A stretch of DNA of 22,206 nucleotides from an uncultured Christensenella sp. (GTDB taxonomy: Bacteria; Bacillota; Clostridia; Christensenellales; UBA3700): positions 1-22,206 of the forward strand of contig CAJTVJ010000028.1 of assembly GCA_910579785.1 (NCBI GenBank), read 5' to 3'. Of the stretch, positions 16,318 through 22,206 are shown one piece after another; the stretch's first letter is position 1; each line of letters opens with the position of its first letter. Both the position numbers and the translations under genes were made by a program. Below the pieces are notes generated by a model. It had not been told where the DNA came from and did no database searches. It saw only the letters and a program-made list of their open reading frames with translations.

Positions 16318-17553
16318 ATGAATTTTACAGAGCAAACTAAACAAATAATAGAGAACGCACAAAGCAAACTTGCTCACGCATTTGAGTACGTGGACGATAT
16401 TGCAACGTATAATCAAATGAAAGTTTTAGATGCGTTTAGAGAAAATAACGTGGGGCTTAGACATTTTTCGCAAACCAACGGTTATGGATATGACGATATA
16501 GGAAGGGATACTTTGTGCAGATTGTTTGCACAGATATTCGGAGGAGAATCTGCGATAGTTTCGCCGTTGATAGTCAGCGGTACGCATGCTTTATCCTTAG
16601 CTCTTTATGGAGTTTTACGCCCTAACGACGAAATGATTTCTATTACAGGCAGTCCGTATGATACGCTCAAAGAAGTAATTCTCGGAGACGGAAACGGCTC
16701 ATTGCGCGATTTTGGCGTAAAATATCAACAAGTTGAACTAAAAAACGGAAAAATTGACGTCGAAAACACTCTTAAAAAGATAAATGAAAACACCAAATTG
16801 ATTTTTATTGGCAGATCGCGCGGTTATGAATGGAGAAATGCGCTTACCGTTGATGACATAAAAGTTGTAATAAAAGAAATAAGAGCATGCAAAGCCGACA
16901 TATGTATAATGGTAGATAATTGCTATGGAGAATTTATTGAAAAAATAGAGCCGACGCAAGTTGGCGCTGATTTAATAGTTGGCTCATTGATAAAAAATCC
17001 GGGCGGCGGCATAGCTCCGACCGGCGGTTATATTTGCGGAAAAAGCAAATTCATTGATATGGTGGCAGGACGATTGACCGCGCCGTCGATTGGCTTGGAA
17101 GTCGGCTCATATGCGTATGGGTATAAAGACTTCTATCAAGGCATATTTATTGCTCCTCATACCGTTGCACAGGCAATAAAAGGCTCAATGTTGATTGGTC
17201 AAGTTTTTCATGACTTGGGATTTGAGACAATGCCTTTACCCGGCGGAAAGTGCGGGGACATAATACGTTCAATAAAATTCAACACGCAAGCACAGCTCAT
17301 TGATTTCTGTCGCGCAATTCAAGAAGCTTCGCCAATCGACAGCAACGTAGTGCCTTATCCTTGGGATATGCCTGGATATGAACACCAAGTTATAATGGCT
17401 GCCGGTACTTTTGTTGCAGGAGCGTCGATAGAACTGTCGGCTGACAGTCCAATAAAAGAGCCGTATATTGCATACGTTCAAGGCGGTTTGACTTATGAAC
17501 ACGTCAAAATTGCCTGTATGTATTGCGTTGAAAAGTTGTTGTTTAATAAATAA
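16318..17553 (+). CDS. PLP-dependent YnbB-like protein (methionine gamma-lyase / aluminium-resistance family)
   Basis: 411 residues. It belongs to the PLP-enzyme family annotated as cystathionine beta-lyase family protein involved in aluminium resistance, YnbB in Bacillus. The true substrate of the family is not settled. Motifs: SGTHALSLALYG (87-98, cofactor phosphate region), DNCYGEF (200-206) with D200 expected to contact the PLP ring nitrogen, and K226 in SLIKNPGGG as the likely Schiff-base lysine. GYGYDDIGRD (55-64) and the C-terminal YVQGGLTYEH are also family features. It starts 13 bases after miaA with AGGAGA at 16307-16312, so it is the last gene of the miaB run. Bacillus keeps ynbB in the same neighbourhood, a few genes downstream of miaA. 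Confidence 0.92.
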   Translation: MNFTEQTKQIIENAQSKLAHAFEYVDDIATYNQMKVLDAFRENNVGLRHFSQTNGYGYDDIGRDTLCRLFAQIFGGESAIVSPLIVSGTHALSLALYGVLRPNDEMISITGSPYDTLKEVILGDGNGSLRDFGVKYQQVELKNGKIDVENTLKKINENTKLIFIGRSRGYEWRNALTVDDIKVVIKEIRACKADICIMVDNCYGEFIEKIEPTQVGADLIVGSLIKNPGGGIAPTGGYICGKSKFIDMVAGRLTAPSIGLEVGSYAYGYKDFYQGIFIAPHTVAQAIKGSMLIGQVFHDLGFETMPLPGGKCGDIIRSIKFNTQAQLIDFCRAIQEASPIDSNVVPYPWDMPGYEHQVIMAAGTFVAGASIELSADSPIKEPYIAYVQGGLTYEHVKIACMYCVEKLLFNK

Positions 17554-17604
17554 TTTTTCTGAACATTGTATGTTAAGTCAATAATCATAAACAAAATATT
17601 ATTT

Positions 17605-17631
17605 AAAAAGGAAAGCATTTTAGCTTTCCTT
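17605..17631 (-). terminator. Intrinsic terminator downstream of lexA
   Basis: Inverted repeat AAGGAAAGC / GCTTTCCTT (17608-17616 with 17623-17631), a 9-bp stem with a six-base loop. On the minus strand it is followed by TTTTT (17609-17605), so it ends lexA transcription. On the plus strand only two T follow, so it is at best a weak terminator for the convergent ynbB-like gene. Confidence 0.8.
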
Positions 17632-17651
17632 AATCATTTAATATATTATGT

Positions 17652-18416
17652 TTACCAAATTTTATTTCTCATAAGACCTGTGGCAATGCCTAATATTCTA
17701 AATTCTTGATCTTTTGTAACAATAATATCGTCTAAATCGTCGTTTTCAGGTTTAAGCCTAATATATGTACCGCAATTATAATATCGTTTTAACGTCACTT
17801 CATTATTATCAATTTGAGCAACTATCACGTCTCCGTCTTTAGCAACGTTTTGCTGTCTCACAAGCACCATATCGCCGTTAAGTATGCCGATATTTTTCAT
17901 ACTTTCGCCCTTTACGTTTAGGAGAAACAACTGACCTCTGCAATTAAAATAGTCGCTTGGAATGGTATATGACATGTCGTTTTCGACGTCGGCATAAAGA
18001 GGAGAGCCCGCTGCGACGTTGCCAAGCATAGGTACGGTCACCAAATTAGCAAACATTTCTTCGCCGGAAATAAGATTAACTGTATTGTCATTTAAATTAT
18101 CGTTTGATATTTGCACAGAAGGAGAAAACGGCGCGGTTTTATCGACAACTTCTATTGCGCGATTTTTGTTGTCTCCTTTGCGAATCAGTCCTTGCTCTTC
18201 CAATTTGTCAAGATAATATTTAGCAGATGCAGTCGATTTAAAGCCGACTATATTGCAAATTTCTCTTACGGTAGGCGGATAACCGTTCTTATCTACGAAA
18301 GATTTTATAAAATTCAGTGTTTTCGTACATTTTTCAGCAGTCTTTTCTATTGTTTTTCCTTTTGCTTTTTCCGCGCTTTTTCCCTTAACTTTTTCAATAG
18401 TTGCAGTATTTGCCAT
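17652..18416 (-). CDS. lexA: LexA repressor with an N-terminal extension
   Basis: 254 residues; SOS repressor cleaved in a RecA-dependent way after DNA damage. The wing-helix DNA-binding part is at about 33-92 (YPPTVREI at 46-53, then STASAKYYLDKLEEQGLI). The autocleavage bond is A136-G137 in NVAAGSP. The serine-lysine dyad is S172 in GESM and K210 in EVTLKR, so the protease is intact. Odd feature: the protein begins with about 30 extra residues rich in Lys, Glu and Ala before the point where LexA proteins usually start. No internal ATG, GTG or TTG in frame would give a normal-length start, and the ATG at 18416 has AAGGA (18428-18424) at good spacing. It has its own promoter with a probable SOS box, and convergent genes end on its 3' side. 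Confidence 0.95.
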   Translation of the reverse strand: MANTATIEKVKGKSAEKAKGKTIEKTAEKCTKTLNFIKSFVDKNGYPPTVREICNIVGFKSTASAKYYLDKLEEQGLIRKGDNKNRAIEVVDKTAPFSPSVQISNDNLNDNTVNLISGEEMFANLVTVPMLGNVAAGSPLYADVENDMSYTIPSDYFNCRGQLFLLNVKGESMKNIGILNGDMVLVRQQNVAKDGDVIVAQIDNNEVTLKRYYNCGTYIRLKPENDDLDDIIVTKDQEFRILGIATGLMRNKIW

Positions 18417-18450
18417 ATGTCATTCCTTAATTTTTATCATTTGCAAGTAA

Positions 18451-18479
18451 ATCTTAGCACAAATGTTCACAAATTGCAA
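18451..18479 (-). promoter_or_regulatory. lexA promoter
   Basis: Read on the minus strand: -35 TTGCAA (18479-18474), 17-base spacer, -10 TAAGAT (18456-18451). The expected start near 18444 gives a leader of roughly 28 bases containing the AAGGA ribosome binding site. It lies between the stop of the GNAT gene (18490) and lexA; no terminator is visible between these genes, so lexA may also be read from upstream. Confidence 0.7.
18457..18468 (-). promoter_or_regulatory. Probable LexA operator (Gram-positive SOS box)
   Basis: On the minus strand the 12-mer GAACATTTGTGC matches the Bacillus-type SOS core GAAC-N4-GTTC at seven of eight fixed positions. It lies exactly in the spacer between the lexA -35 and -10, where a bound repressor would block polymerase. 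Autorepression by LexA is established in related bacteria; binding here is inferred. Confidence 0.6.
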
Positions 18480-18489
18480 GTAAATTTAA

Positions 18490-19011
18490 TTAAAATTTGA
18501 ATATTTGTTTATATTTTTCTGACGTTATTTGCATTTCTATGCAGTTCCATATCTCGCCTTTACATTTATATTTGCAAACGTCTTCAATTTCATCAAATCC
18601 GCATGATTTATAACACCTAAGTGCAGCTGCATTGTTTTCAAATACTCCTATTGTTAATTTTTCAGCCTTTAATATATCAAAAGAATACTTTATTGCTTCG
18701 CATATCATACGTTTTCCAAGCCCTTGACCTCGCAAAGAATTGTCTATTATTACAAATCCTATTCTCAATGTAGTCTTATCTTTTTCATCCGGATAGCGGA
18801 GGATAAAGTGTCCCATAACTCTATCTTTCTCATCCGTAGCGGTAAATGCATGTTCAATATGAGAATTATAATAAAAATCGTTGATATCGTTGGCATTTAT
18901 GGGATACTTTCCATACCTGTCAGCGCTCCATTGATAAAATGTCATTTCATTGTCAATCCAATTTATGATATGACTTGCATCTTTTGATTGATATTTTCTT
19001 AATTTTATCAT
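18490..19011 (-). CDS. GNAT family N-acetyltransferase
   Basis: 173 residues. The GNAT fold is recognised by the acetyl-CoA pyrophosphate loop RGQGLGKRM (94-102) after a beta strand (LRIGFVIID). It is followed by the IGVFENNAAALRCYKSCGF stretch (121-139), where the Asn and the Tyr/Cys pair are typical of RimI/RimJ-like members. The acceptor cannot be told from sequence; small molecules, protein N-termini and antibiotics are all possible for this family. The start at 19011 has only a weak GGA upstream. It lies 20 bases downstream of the tyrosine recombinase with no terminator between, so both are probably on one transcript that may continue into lexA. Confidence 0.88.
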   Translation of the reverse strand: MIKLRKYQSKDASHIINWIDNEMTFYQWSADRYGKYPINANDINDFYYNSHIEHAFTATDEKDRVMGHFILRYPDEKDKTTLRIGFVIIDNSLRGQGLGKRMICEAIKYSFDILKAEKLTIGVFENNAAALRCYKSCGFDEIEDVCKYKCKGEIWNCIEMQITSEKYKQIFKF

Positions 19012-19031
19012 ATTTCAGTCCAATTATATAA

Positions 19032-20099
19032 TTAAGTCGAGGGGTTGTCGTCTTTATTTCTCAAAACAACAACTTTTGATGCGGCGCGCTTTATATCTTC
19101 GCTTATAGCTGCATAGTGTTTTCGCGTAGTGTTTATGTCCTTGTGTCCTAAAACTTCCGCAACAACGTAAATGTCATTCGTCTCTTTGTACAACGTTGTA
19201 CCATATGTACTTCTAAGTTTATGCGGCGTAATATGCTTTAAAGGCGTCGTTATATGCGCATATTTCTTAACTAAGTTCTGCACAGCGCGCACTGTAATTC
19301 TTTTATTCTGCAATGATACGAAGAGAGCAGGTTCATTATCAAGCAGCGGATTTTTAGCTCGCTCGTCCAAATATTCTTCCAATGCAGCTTTTACCTCGTC
19401 CGAAAAATAAAGAATAGTCTGATTTCCGCCTTTTCGGGTAATTTTAAAGCCGTTTACCTCCATATCTATATCGTTTATATCAATTCCTACCAGCTCGCTT
19501 ATTCTTATTCCTGTGCCTAAAAATAACGTAAGTATCGCTAAATCGCGCTTTTTTGTCTTGCTTTGTATTGATTTTTGACGAGTAGATAGCCCTTTGCCGT
19601 CCTCAACGTTTGTAAGCAGGGTACTTACTTCGTCAGTTTCGAGCCTAATTATAGCTTTATCATGCAATTTTAAGCTCAATACCTTAGACGCAGGATCGGA
19701 CGGTATTCTGTCTTTATTATAATTGTATTTAAAGAAAGATTTTACCGTTGCCAACTTTCTTGCTTTTGTTTTTTCGCTATTGCTGTACTTAATGCCGTCA
19801 ACGTCAAAAGCAGTCAAATAATTCAAAAACATTTCAATATGGAAAGTATCAACAAGTTTTAAATGTTCATATCCAAATAATCTAATATCTTTGATATCGA
19901 CAAATTCTGCACATTCCGTATTAAGATATCTAAAAAATATCTTCAAATCCTGTGCGTATGCAAGTCGTGTAAGAATTGACGTACGTGGCTCTATACCTAA
20001 GAAAAAGTCGTTGCAAATAGTGGGCAATTCTTTAAGAAGTTGCCTAAGCTTGACGTTATTTTCAAAATTACGTTCATCAAAGTAACTATTGTTTGCCAT
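19032..20099 (-). CDS. Tyrosine recombinase (XerC/XerD-like site-specific recombinase)
   Basis: 355 residues. The N-terminal SAM-like DNA-binding domain (about 40-130, with TRLAYAQDLKIFFRYL) is followed by the catalytic domain (about 150-340). The full catalytic set is present: R199 (GTGIRISEL), K223 (KGGNQT), H293 and R296 (HKLR), H319 (LGHKD) and the nucleophile Y329 (KHYAAI). It is a little longer than XerC/XerD (about 300 residues), mainly through about 35 extra N-terminal residues and a short C-terminal tail. The start is fixed: an in-frame TGA lies at 20114-20112 and the ATG at 20099 is the only start codon before residue 90. No ribosome binding site is present. It might be a chromosome-dimer recombinase or an element integrase; no mobile-element genes are nearby. 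A large palindrome lies upstream. Confidence 0.92.
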   Translation of the reverse strand: MANNSYFDERNFENNVKLRQLLKELPTICNDFFLGIEPRTSILTRLAYAQDLKIFFRYLNTECAEFVDIKDIRLFGYEHLKLVDTFHIEMFLNYLTAFDVDGIKYSNSEKTKARKLATVKSFFKYNYNKDRIPSDPASKVLSLKLHDKAIIRLETDEVSTLLTNVEDGKGLSTRQKSIQSKTKKRDLAILTLFLGTGIRISELVGIDINDIDMEVNGFKITRKGGNQTILYFSDEVKAALEEYLDERAKNPLLDNEPALFVSLQNKRITVRAVQNLVKKYAHITTPLKHITPHKLRSTYGTTLYKETNDIYVVAEVLGHKDINTTRKHYAAISEDIKRAASKVVVLRNKDDNPST

Positions 20100-20105
20100 A
20101 TTTAT

Positions 20106-20134
20106 ATTATATCATATTAAATATATATTTTCAA
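20106..20134 (-). promoter_or_regulatory. Tyrosine recombinase promoter, apparently leaderless
   Basis: Minus strand: -35 TTGAAA (20134-20129), exactly 17 bases, then a perfect TATAAT (20111-20106). Six bases later comes the ATG (20099), so transcription should begin at or next to the start codon. The geometry is identical to that in front of miaB. Confidence 0.72.
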
Positions 20135-20297
20135 TAATTTTTCGCTAAAACACGAACATATATTTGTTATATACTTTATATTGATATCAGAACTTATTTT
20201 TTCCCATAGGGAATATTGCTTTGAAATTAAAATAAGATATACATTTGATTTTAATCATGCAAATATTTCTTTATTTGATAGCTTATAGGATCATTTT

Positions 20298-20318
20298 ATC
20301 GCAAATTTCATTTACGAT
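20298..20318. repeat. Imperfect 9-3-9 inverted repeat
   Basis: ATCGCAAAT (20298-20306) and ATTTACGAT (20310-20318) are inverted copies with one mismatch around a TTC centre. This is operator-sized; no function is known. It lies about 200 bases upstream of the recombinase start. Confidence 0.45.
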
Positions 20319-20480
20319 TATTTGATAAATTGAATACATTTTTTTATTTTAAGTTTAATATAATTGCGTTAAATAAATATAAAGATATTCACATATCAGT
20401 TTTTCCTTATTTTTTGCATATTATTTTATAAATTTAGTTAATTTGTAATAATATGAGAACTATAAATGCTATACATAGTC

Positions 20481-20516
20481 AAACTATTCGCAAAGCTATC
20501 GTTTTGCGAATAGTTT
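20481..20516. repeat. Perfect 14-8-14 inverted repeat, lox/FRT-like in geometry
   Basis: AAACTATTCGCAAA (20481-20494) and its exact reverse complement (20503-20516) flank the 8-base asymmetric centre GCTATCGT. An outer CTATAC / GTATAG pair (20469-20474 with 20518-20523) extends the symmetry. No T-tract follows on either strand, so it is not a standard intrinsic terminator. The size and 8-base centre resemble core sites of tyrosine recombinases. It could equally be a structured small RNA or a protein-binding palindrome. Confidence 0.75.
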
Positions 20517-20602
20517 AGTATAGGCGCACTACTCTTATAAATGCGCTCAAAAGCCTTTTATGTTGATATAAATTAAGCAATATTGATTATATTATTATTT
20601 CG

Positions 20603-20622
20603 ATTATCAAATGTTTGATAAT
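20603..20622. repeat. Perfect 9-2-9 palindrome
   Basis: ATTATCAAA / TTTGATAAT around a TG centre. The compact spacing suits a dimeric regulator operator rather than a terminator or recombination site. The half-site TTTGATA recurs at 20274-20280 and 20321-20327. Confidence 0.55.
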
Positions 20623-20841
20623 TATGTTTAAAGTAAACTGTCACTGATAAAGCCACAATATATTAAAATCGTTTTGCTATTACAAATAATTATATCACTA
20701 TGGTCGTTTTAATTTATAATCCTATTCATAGATGCGTTTTTAAATGGTTTTAGTGCCCTTTCTCTTTTTGAATTCAAATTTCAAAGCTCTTCTCTGATGG
20801 GAAAATTTTGCCGCATAATGTCGTAATATTATGTTAGTGCG

Positions 20842-20861
20842 TTAAAATATTTATATTTTAA
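20842..20861. repeat. Perfect 9-2-9 A/T palindrome upstream of padR
   Basis: TTAAAATAT / ATATTTTAA around TT, ending 22 bases before the padR -35. It consists only of A and T in an AT-rich region, so chance is a fair alternative. The spacing would suit a winged-helix dimer site. Confidence 0.4.
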
Positions 20862-20883
20862 AATAAATAATAAAATTATTTTG

Positions 20884-20912
20884 TTGATTTTTTAAAAAAT
20901 ATATAGTAAAAT
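20884..20912 (+). promoter_or_regulatory. padR promoter
   Basis: -35 TTGATT (20884-20889), 17-base spacer, -10 TAAAAT (20907-20912). The expected start near 20919 leaves a short leader with a strong GGAGG ribosome binding site (20931-20935) seven bases before the ATG. A perfect 14-base palindrome, ATTTTTTAAAAAAT (20887-20900), overlaps the -35 and spacer and could be an operator, since PadR proteins often repress their own promoters. Confidence 0.6.
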
Positions 20913-20942
20913 GCTTATAGATAGTATTTTGGAGGATGCAGA

Positions 20943-22206
20943 ATGGATAAAGACAATTTCAATGCAAACGTTGACTTTGTTCGCGGACAAGCCGATATGA
21001 TTGTCCTCTCTGCCCTATCTGACAGTGATAAATACGGACTTGAAATTTTAAGCGCCATTCAAGAGCGCAGTCAAGGAATGTATTCTCTTAAACAAGCTAC
21101 TCTGTACAGCAGTTTGAAGCGTCTTGAAAAAAACGGATACGTTCATTCTTATGACGGCGATATTTCCAACGGTGCAAAGAGAGTTTATTACGGTTTGACG
21201 GAAATCGGAAAAGACCATTTAAACAACGACAAATCATATTGGGAATTTTGCAATTTCTTGATGTCAAATCTTATTTCGGATAATAAATTTGACCCACAAA
21301 ACGAAAGCAAACCATTTGACCCGGCAGAATTTCGCCCGTTGACCAGAAGAGTCAGAGGTGAAAAGGACGATAAAGAGCAAGACAAAGAAAAAGAAGTACT
21401 AGTCAAATACGTTTACGTCAAGAATGGCGAAGCTCCTCAGGACGCCGAAGTTGTTTACCTTTCCCCTGATCAATTAAAATCGATAGAAAGAGATAATATC
21501 ACAGATACTGCTACAAACGCAACCGAGACTGAACAGTCTTTTGTAGTTGCAAACAATCAAACAGTTGAAATTCAAAATGATACTTCCGAATCTTGTTCAG
21601 AGGAATATCAGCCGTCTTTTGATTTAACTGAGATGGATTTAAGTGATAACGTCGAGGAAGTTCAAATAGAAAAGGTTGAAGAGGAAAGCGAAGCTCCCCT
21701 TGATTTTGATTTGACGGAATTTGATTTCAGCGATTTGTATGAAGAATTTTTGTACGACAGTCAAGATCCGACTCAGGATTTCAATTTGACAGAGGTCTTT
21801 TCGGAAATAGAAAATATCGAAGTGATATCGGAAGATAGCCATGAAGAAATAGTTGAAGAAGATATAGAAGAGCTTGTAGAAGAATCGCACTCTGCCGATA
21901 TTAGCGATACTGACTTAAATACCTCAGTTGGCGTACAGATTCAAGACAGTGATGATGAGTCAATAGAAAATGCCGATTCCAATGACGACGCAATTTTAAG
22001 CAATCAAGATGAAGAGGATTTGTCAGAAGACGTCGATGATACAGATGTAGTCGAAGACGCTCAAAATAACGAGTTTCAATCTCAGCAAGAGATATCTCAT
22101 TATCAAGAGCCGCAAGAATATCAATATTCTTCTTTTGGAGACAGACCTGTCAGGAATTCATTGCCGTCAACCCCATCGTCTGAATATGAGCACACTTCTC
22201 TGCCGT
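20943..22206 (+). CDS. PadR-family regulator with a very long acidic tail, 3' truncated
   Basis: The frame is open from the ATG at 20943 to the window edge, giving at least 421 residues with no stop. Residues about 12-100 fit the PadR winged helix: MIVLSALSDSDKYGLEILSAI, then ATLYSSLKRLEKNGYV, then a wing and KRVYYGLTEIGKDHL. PadR proteins usually have 100-190 residues with a short helical dimer domain. Here a charged linker (about 130-160) leads to a low-complexity, strongly acidic Glu/Asp/Ser-rich region. The motif F-[DN]-L-T-E occurs three times, at 226-230, 255-259 and 280-284, the first two continuing as x-D-[LF]-S-D. The end turns rich in Gln, Tyr, Ser and Pro. The tail is probably disordered. 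Ligand, partner and targets are unknown. The strong GGAGG site supports the start. Confidence 0.82.
   Translation, partial: MDKDNFNANVDFVRGQADMIVLSALSDSDKYGLEILSAIQERSQGMYSLKQATLYSSLKRLEKNGYVHSYDGDISNGAKRVYYGLTEIGKDHLNNDKSYWEFCNFLMSNLISDNKFDPQNESKPFDPAEFRPLTRRVRGEKDDKEQDKEKEVLVKYVYVKNGEAPQDAEVVYLSPDQLKSIERDNITDTATNATETEQSFVVANNQTVEIQNDTSESCSEEYQPSFDLTEMDLSDNVEEVQIEKVEEESEAPLDFDLTEFDFSDLYEEFLYDSQDPTQDFNLTEVFSEIENIEVISEDSHEEIVEEDIEELVEESHSADISDTDLNTSVGVQIQDSDDESIENADSNDDAILSNQDEEDLSEDVDDTDVVEDAQNNEFQSQQEISHYQEPQEYQYSSFGDRPVRNSLPSTPSSEYEHTSLP

Larger units (their letters stand above)
18441..18485 (-). repeat. Pair of 12-bp direct repeats flanking the lexA SOS box
   Basis: ATTTACTTGCAA (minus strand) occurs perfectly at 18485-18474 and again at 18452-18441. 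The copies are 33 bases apart, about three helical turns, and the putative SOS box is centred between them to within one base. One copy contains the -35 box, the other covers the end of the -10 and the expected transcription start. Confidence 0.75.
20100..20942. other. Long AT-rich intergenic region between divergent recombinase and padR genes
   Basis: About 840 bases without a convincing protein gene: frames are short and none has a start with a good ribosome binding site. It is distinctly more AT-rich than the genes around it. It contains both divergent promoters, a strong 14-bp-arm inverted repeat (20481-20516) and several smaller palindromes (20298-20318, 20603-20622, 20767-20778, 20842-20861). 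The motif TTTGATA occurs at 20274, 20321 and 20614. A small RNA, recombination site or regulator binding region is possible; no known RNA family or riboswitch is recognised. Confidence 0.6.

Noticed and set aside
17562..17574. AACAT/ATGTT hairpin as terminator for the ynbB-like gene
   Set aside because: Only five weak pairs and no T-run follow.
20201..20213. Short TTCCC/GGGAA hairpin as terminator
   Set aside because: Five pairs with a 3-base loop and no T-tract downstream on either strand.
20453..20518. 21-codon frame ending at the stop codon on the edge of the large hairpin
   Set aside because: There is no ribosome binding site, it is very short, and the right half of its sequence is dictated by the palindrome.
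20603..20640. Candidate dif site near the recombinase gene
   Set aside because: A TTATGTTTAAA-like half-site is present at about 20622, but the palindrome has a 2-base centre rather than the 6-8 bases needed, and no convincing second arm is found.
20700..20940. Riboswitch or tRNA-like element upstream of padR
   Set aside because: No conserved riboswitch core or cloverleaf was found, and the predicted padR promoter lies downstream of this region, so it would not be in the padR leader.

Overview
This window reads as a chromosomal stretch from an AT-rich, low-GC bacterium of the Firmicutes, most likely class Clostridia. It could well be an uncultured gut-type lineage. The inference rests on gene content and order: a U32 hydroxylase next to mutS2, nifS-thiI, the run miaB-mutS-mutL-miaA-ynbB, and a nearby lexA, with a MutL that carries its own endonuclease motif (no MutH system) and an AGGAGG-type ribosome binding site in front of most operon genes. 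No tRNA, rRNA, CRISPR array or insertion sequence was seen.

Layout. (1) 1-7137, plus strand: a 5'-truncated U32/DUF3656 RNA hydroxylase, mutS2, a small two-helix membrane protein of unknown function, a cysteine desulfurase and ThiI. The genes are tightly packed or overlapping and end at a clean hairpin (7165-7198). (2) 7198-9450, minus strand: a class A penicillin-binding protein convergent with thiI. (3) 9500-17553, plus strand: miaB, mutS, mutL, miaA and a PLP-dependent YnbB/methionine-gamma-lyase-like protein, with junctions from a 4-base overlap to a 13-base gap. (4) 17652-20099, minus strand: lexA, preceded by a GNAT acetyltransferase and a tyrosine recombinase with a full catalytic set. 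(5) 20100-20942: an 840-base AT-rich region without a convincing gene but with several palindromes. (6) 20943 to the window end: a PadR-type regulator with a very long acidic tail, cut by the window edge.

Functionally the window combines tRNA/rRNA modification (RlhA-like, the NifS-ThiI pair for s4U8, MiaA then MiaB for ms2i6A37), DNA mismatch repair and anti-recombination (MutS, MutL, MutS2), and the DNA-damage regulator LexA. This is mostly ordinary housekeeping content.

The points most worth a second look are these. Two genes, miaB and the tyrosine recombinase, have a consensus TATAAT box exactly six bases before the ATG and no Shine-Dalgarno sequence, so they look leaderless. A perfect 14-8-14 inverted repeat (20481-20516) with lox/FRT-like geometry and no T-tract lies about 380 bases upstream of the recombinase gene. 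The lexA promoter carries a near-consensus Gram-positive SOS box between the -35 and -10, bracketed by a 12-bp direct repeat. The PadR protein has a tail of more than 280 residues with a repeated F-[DN]-L-T-E motif. I see no clear-cut new multi-gene system. The recombinase, inverted repeat and PadR neighbourhood is the best candidate for undescribed biology.
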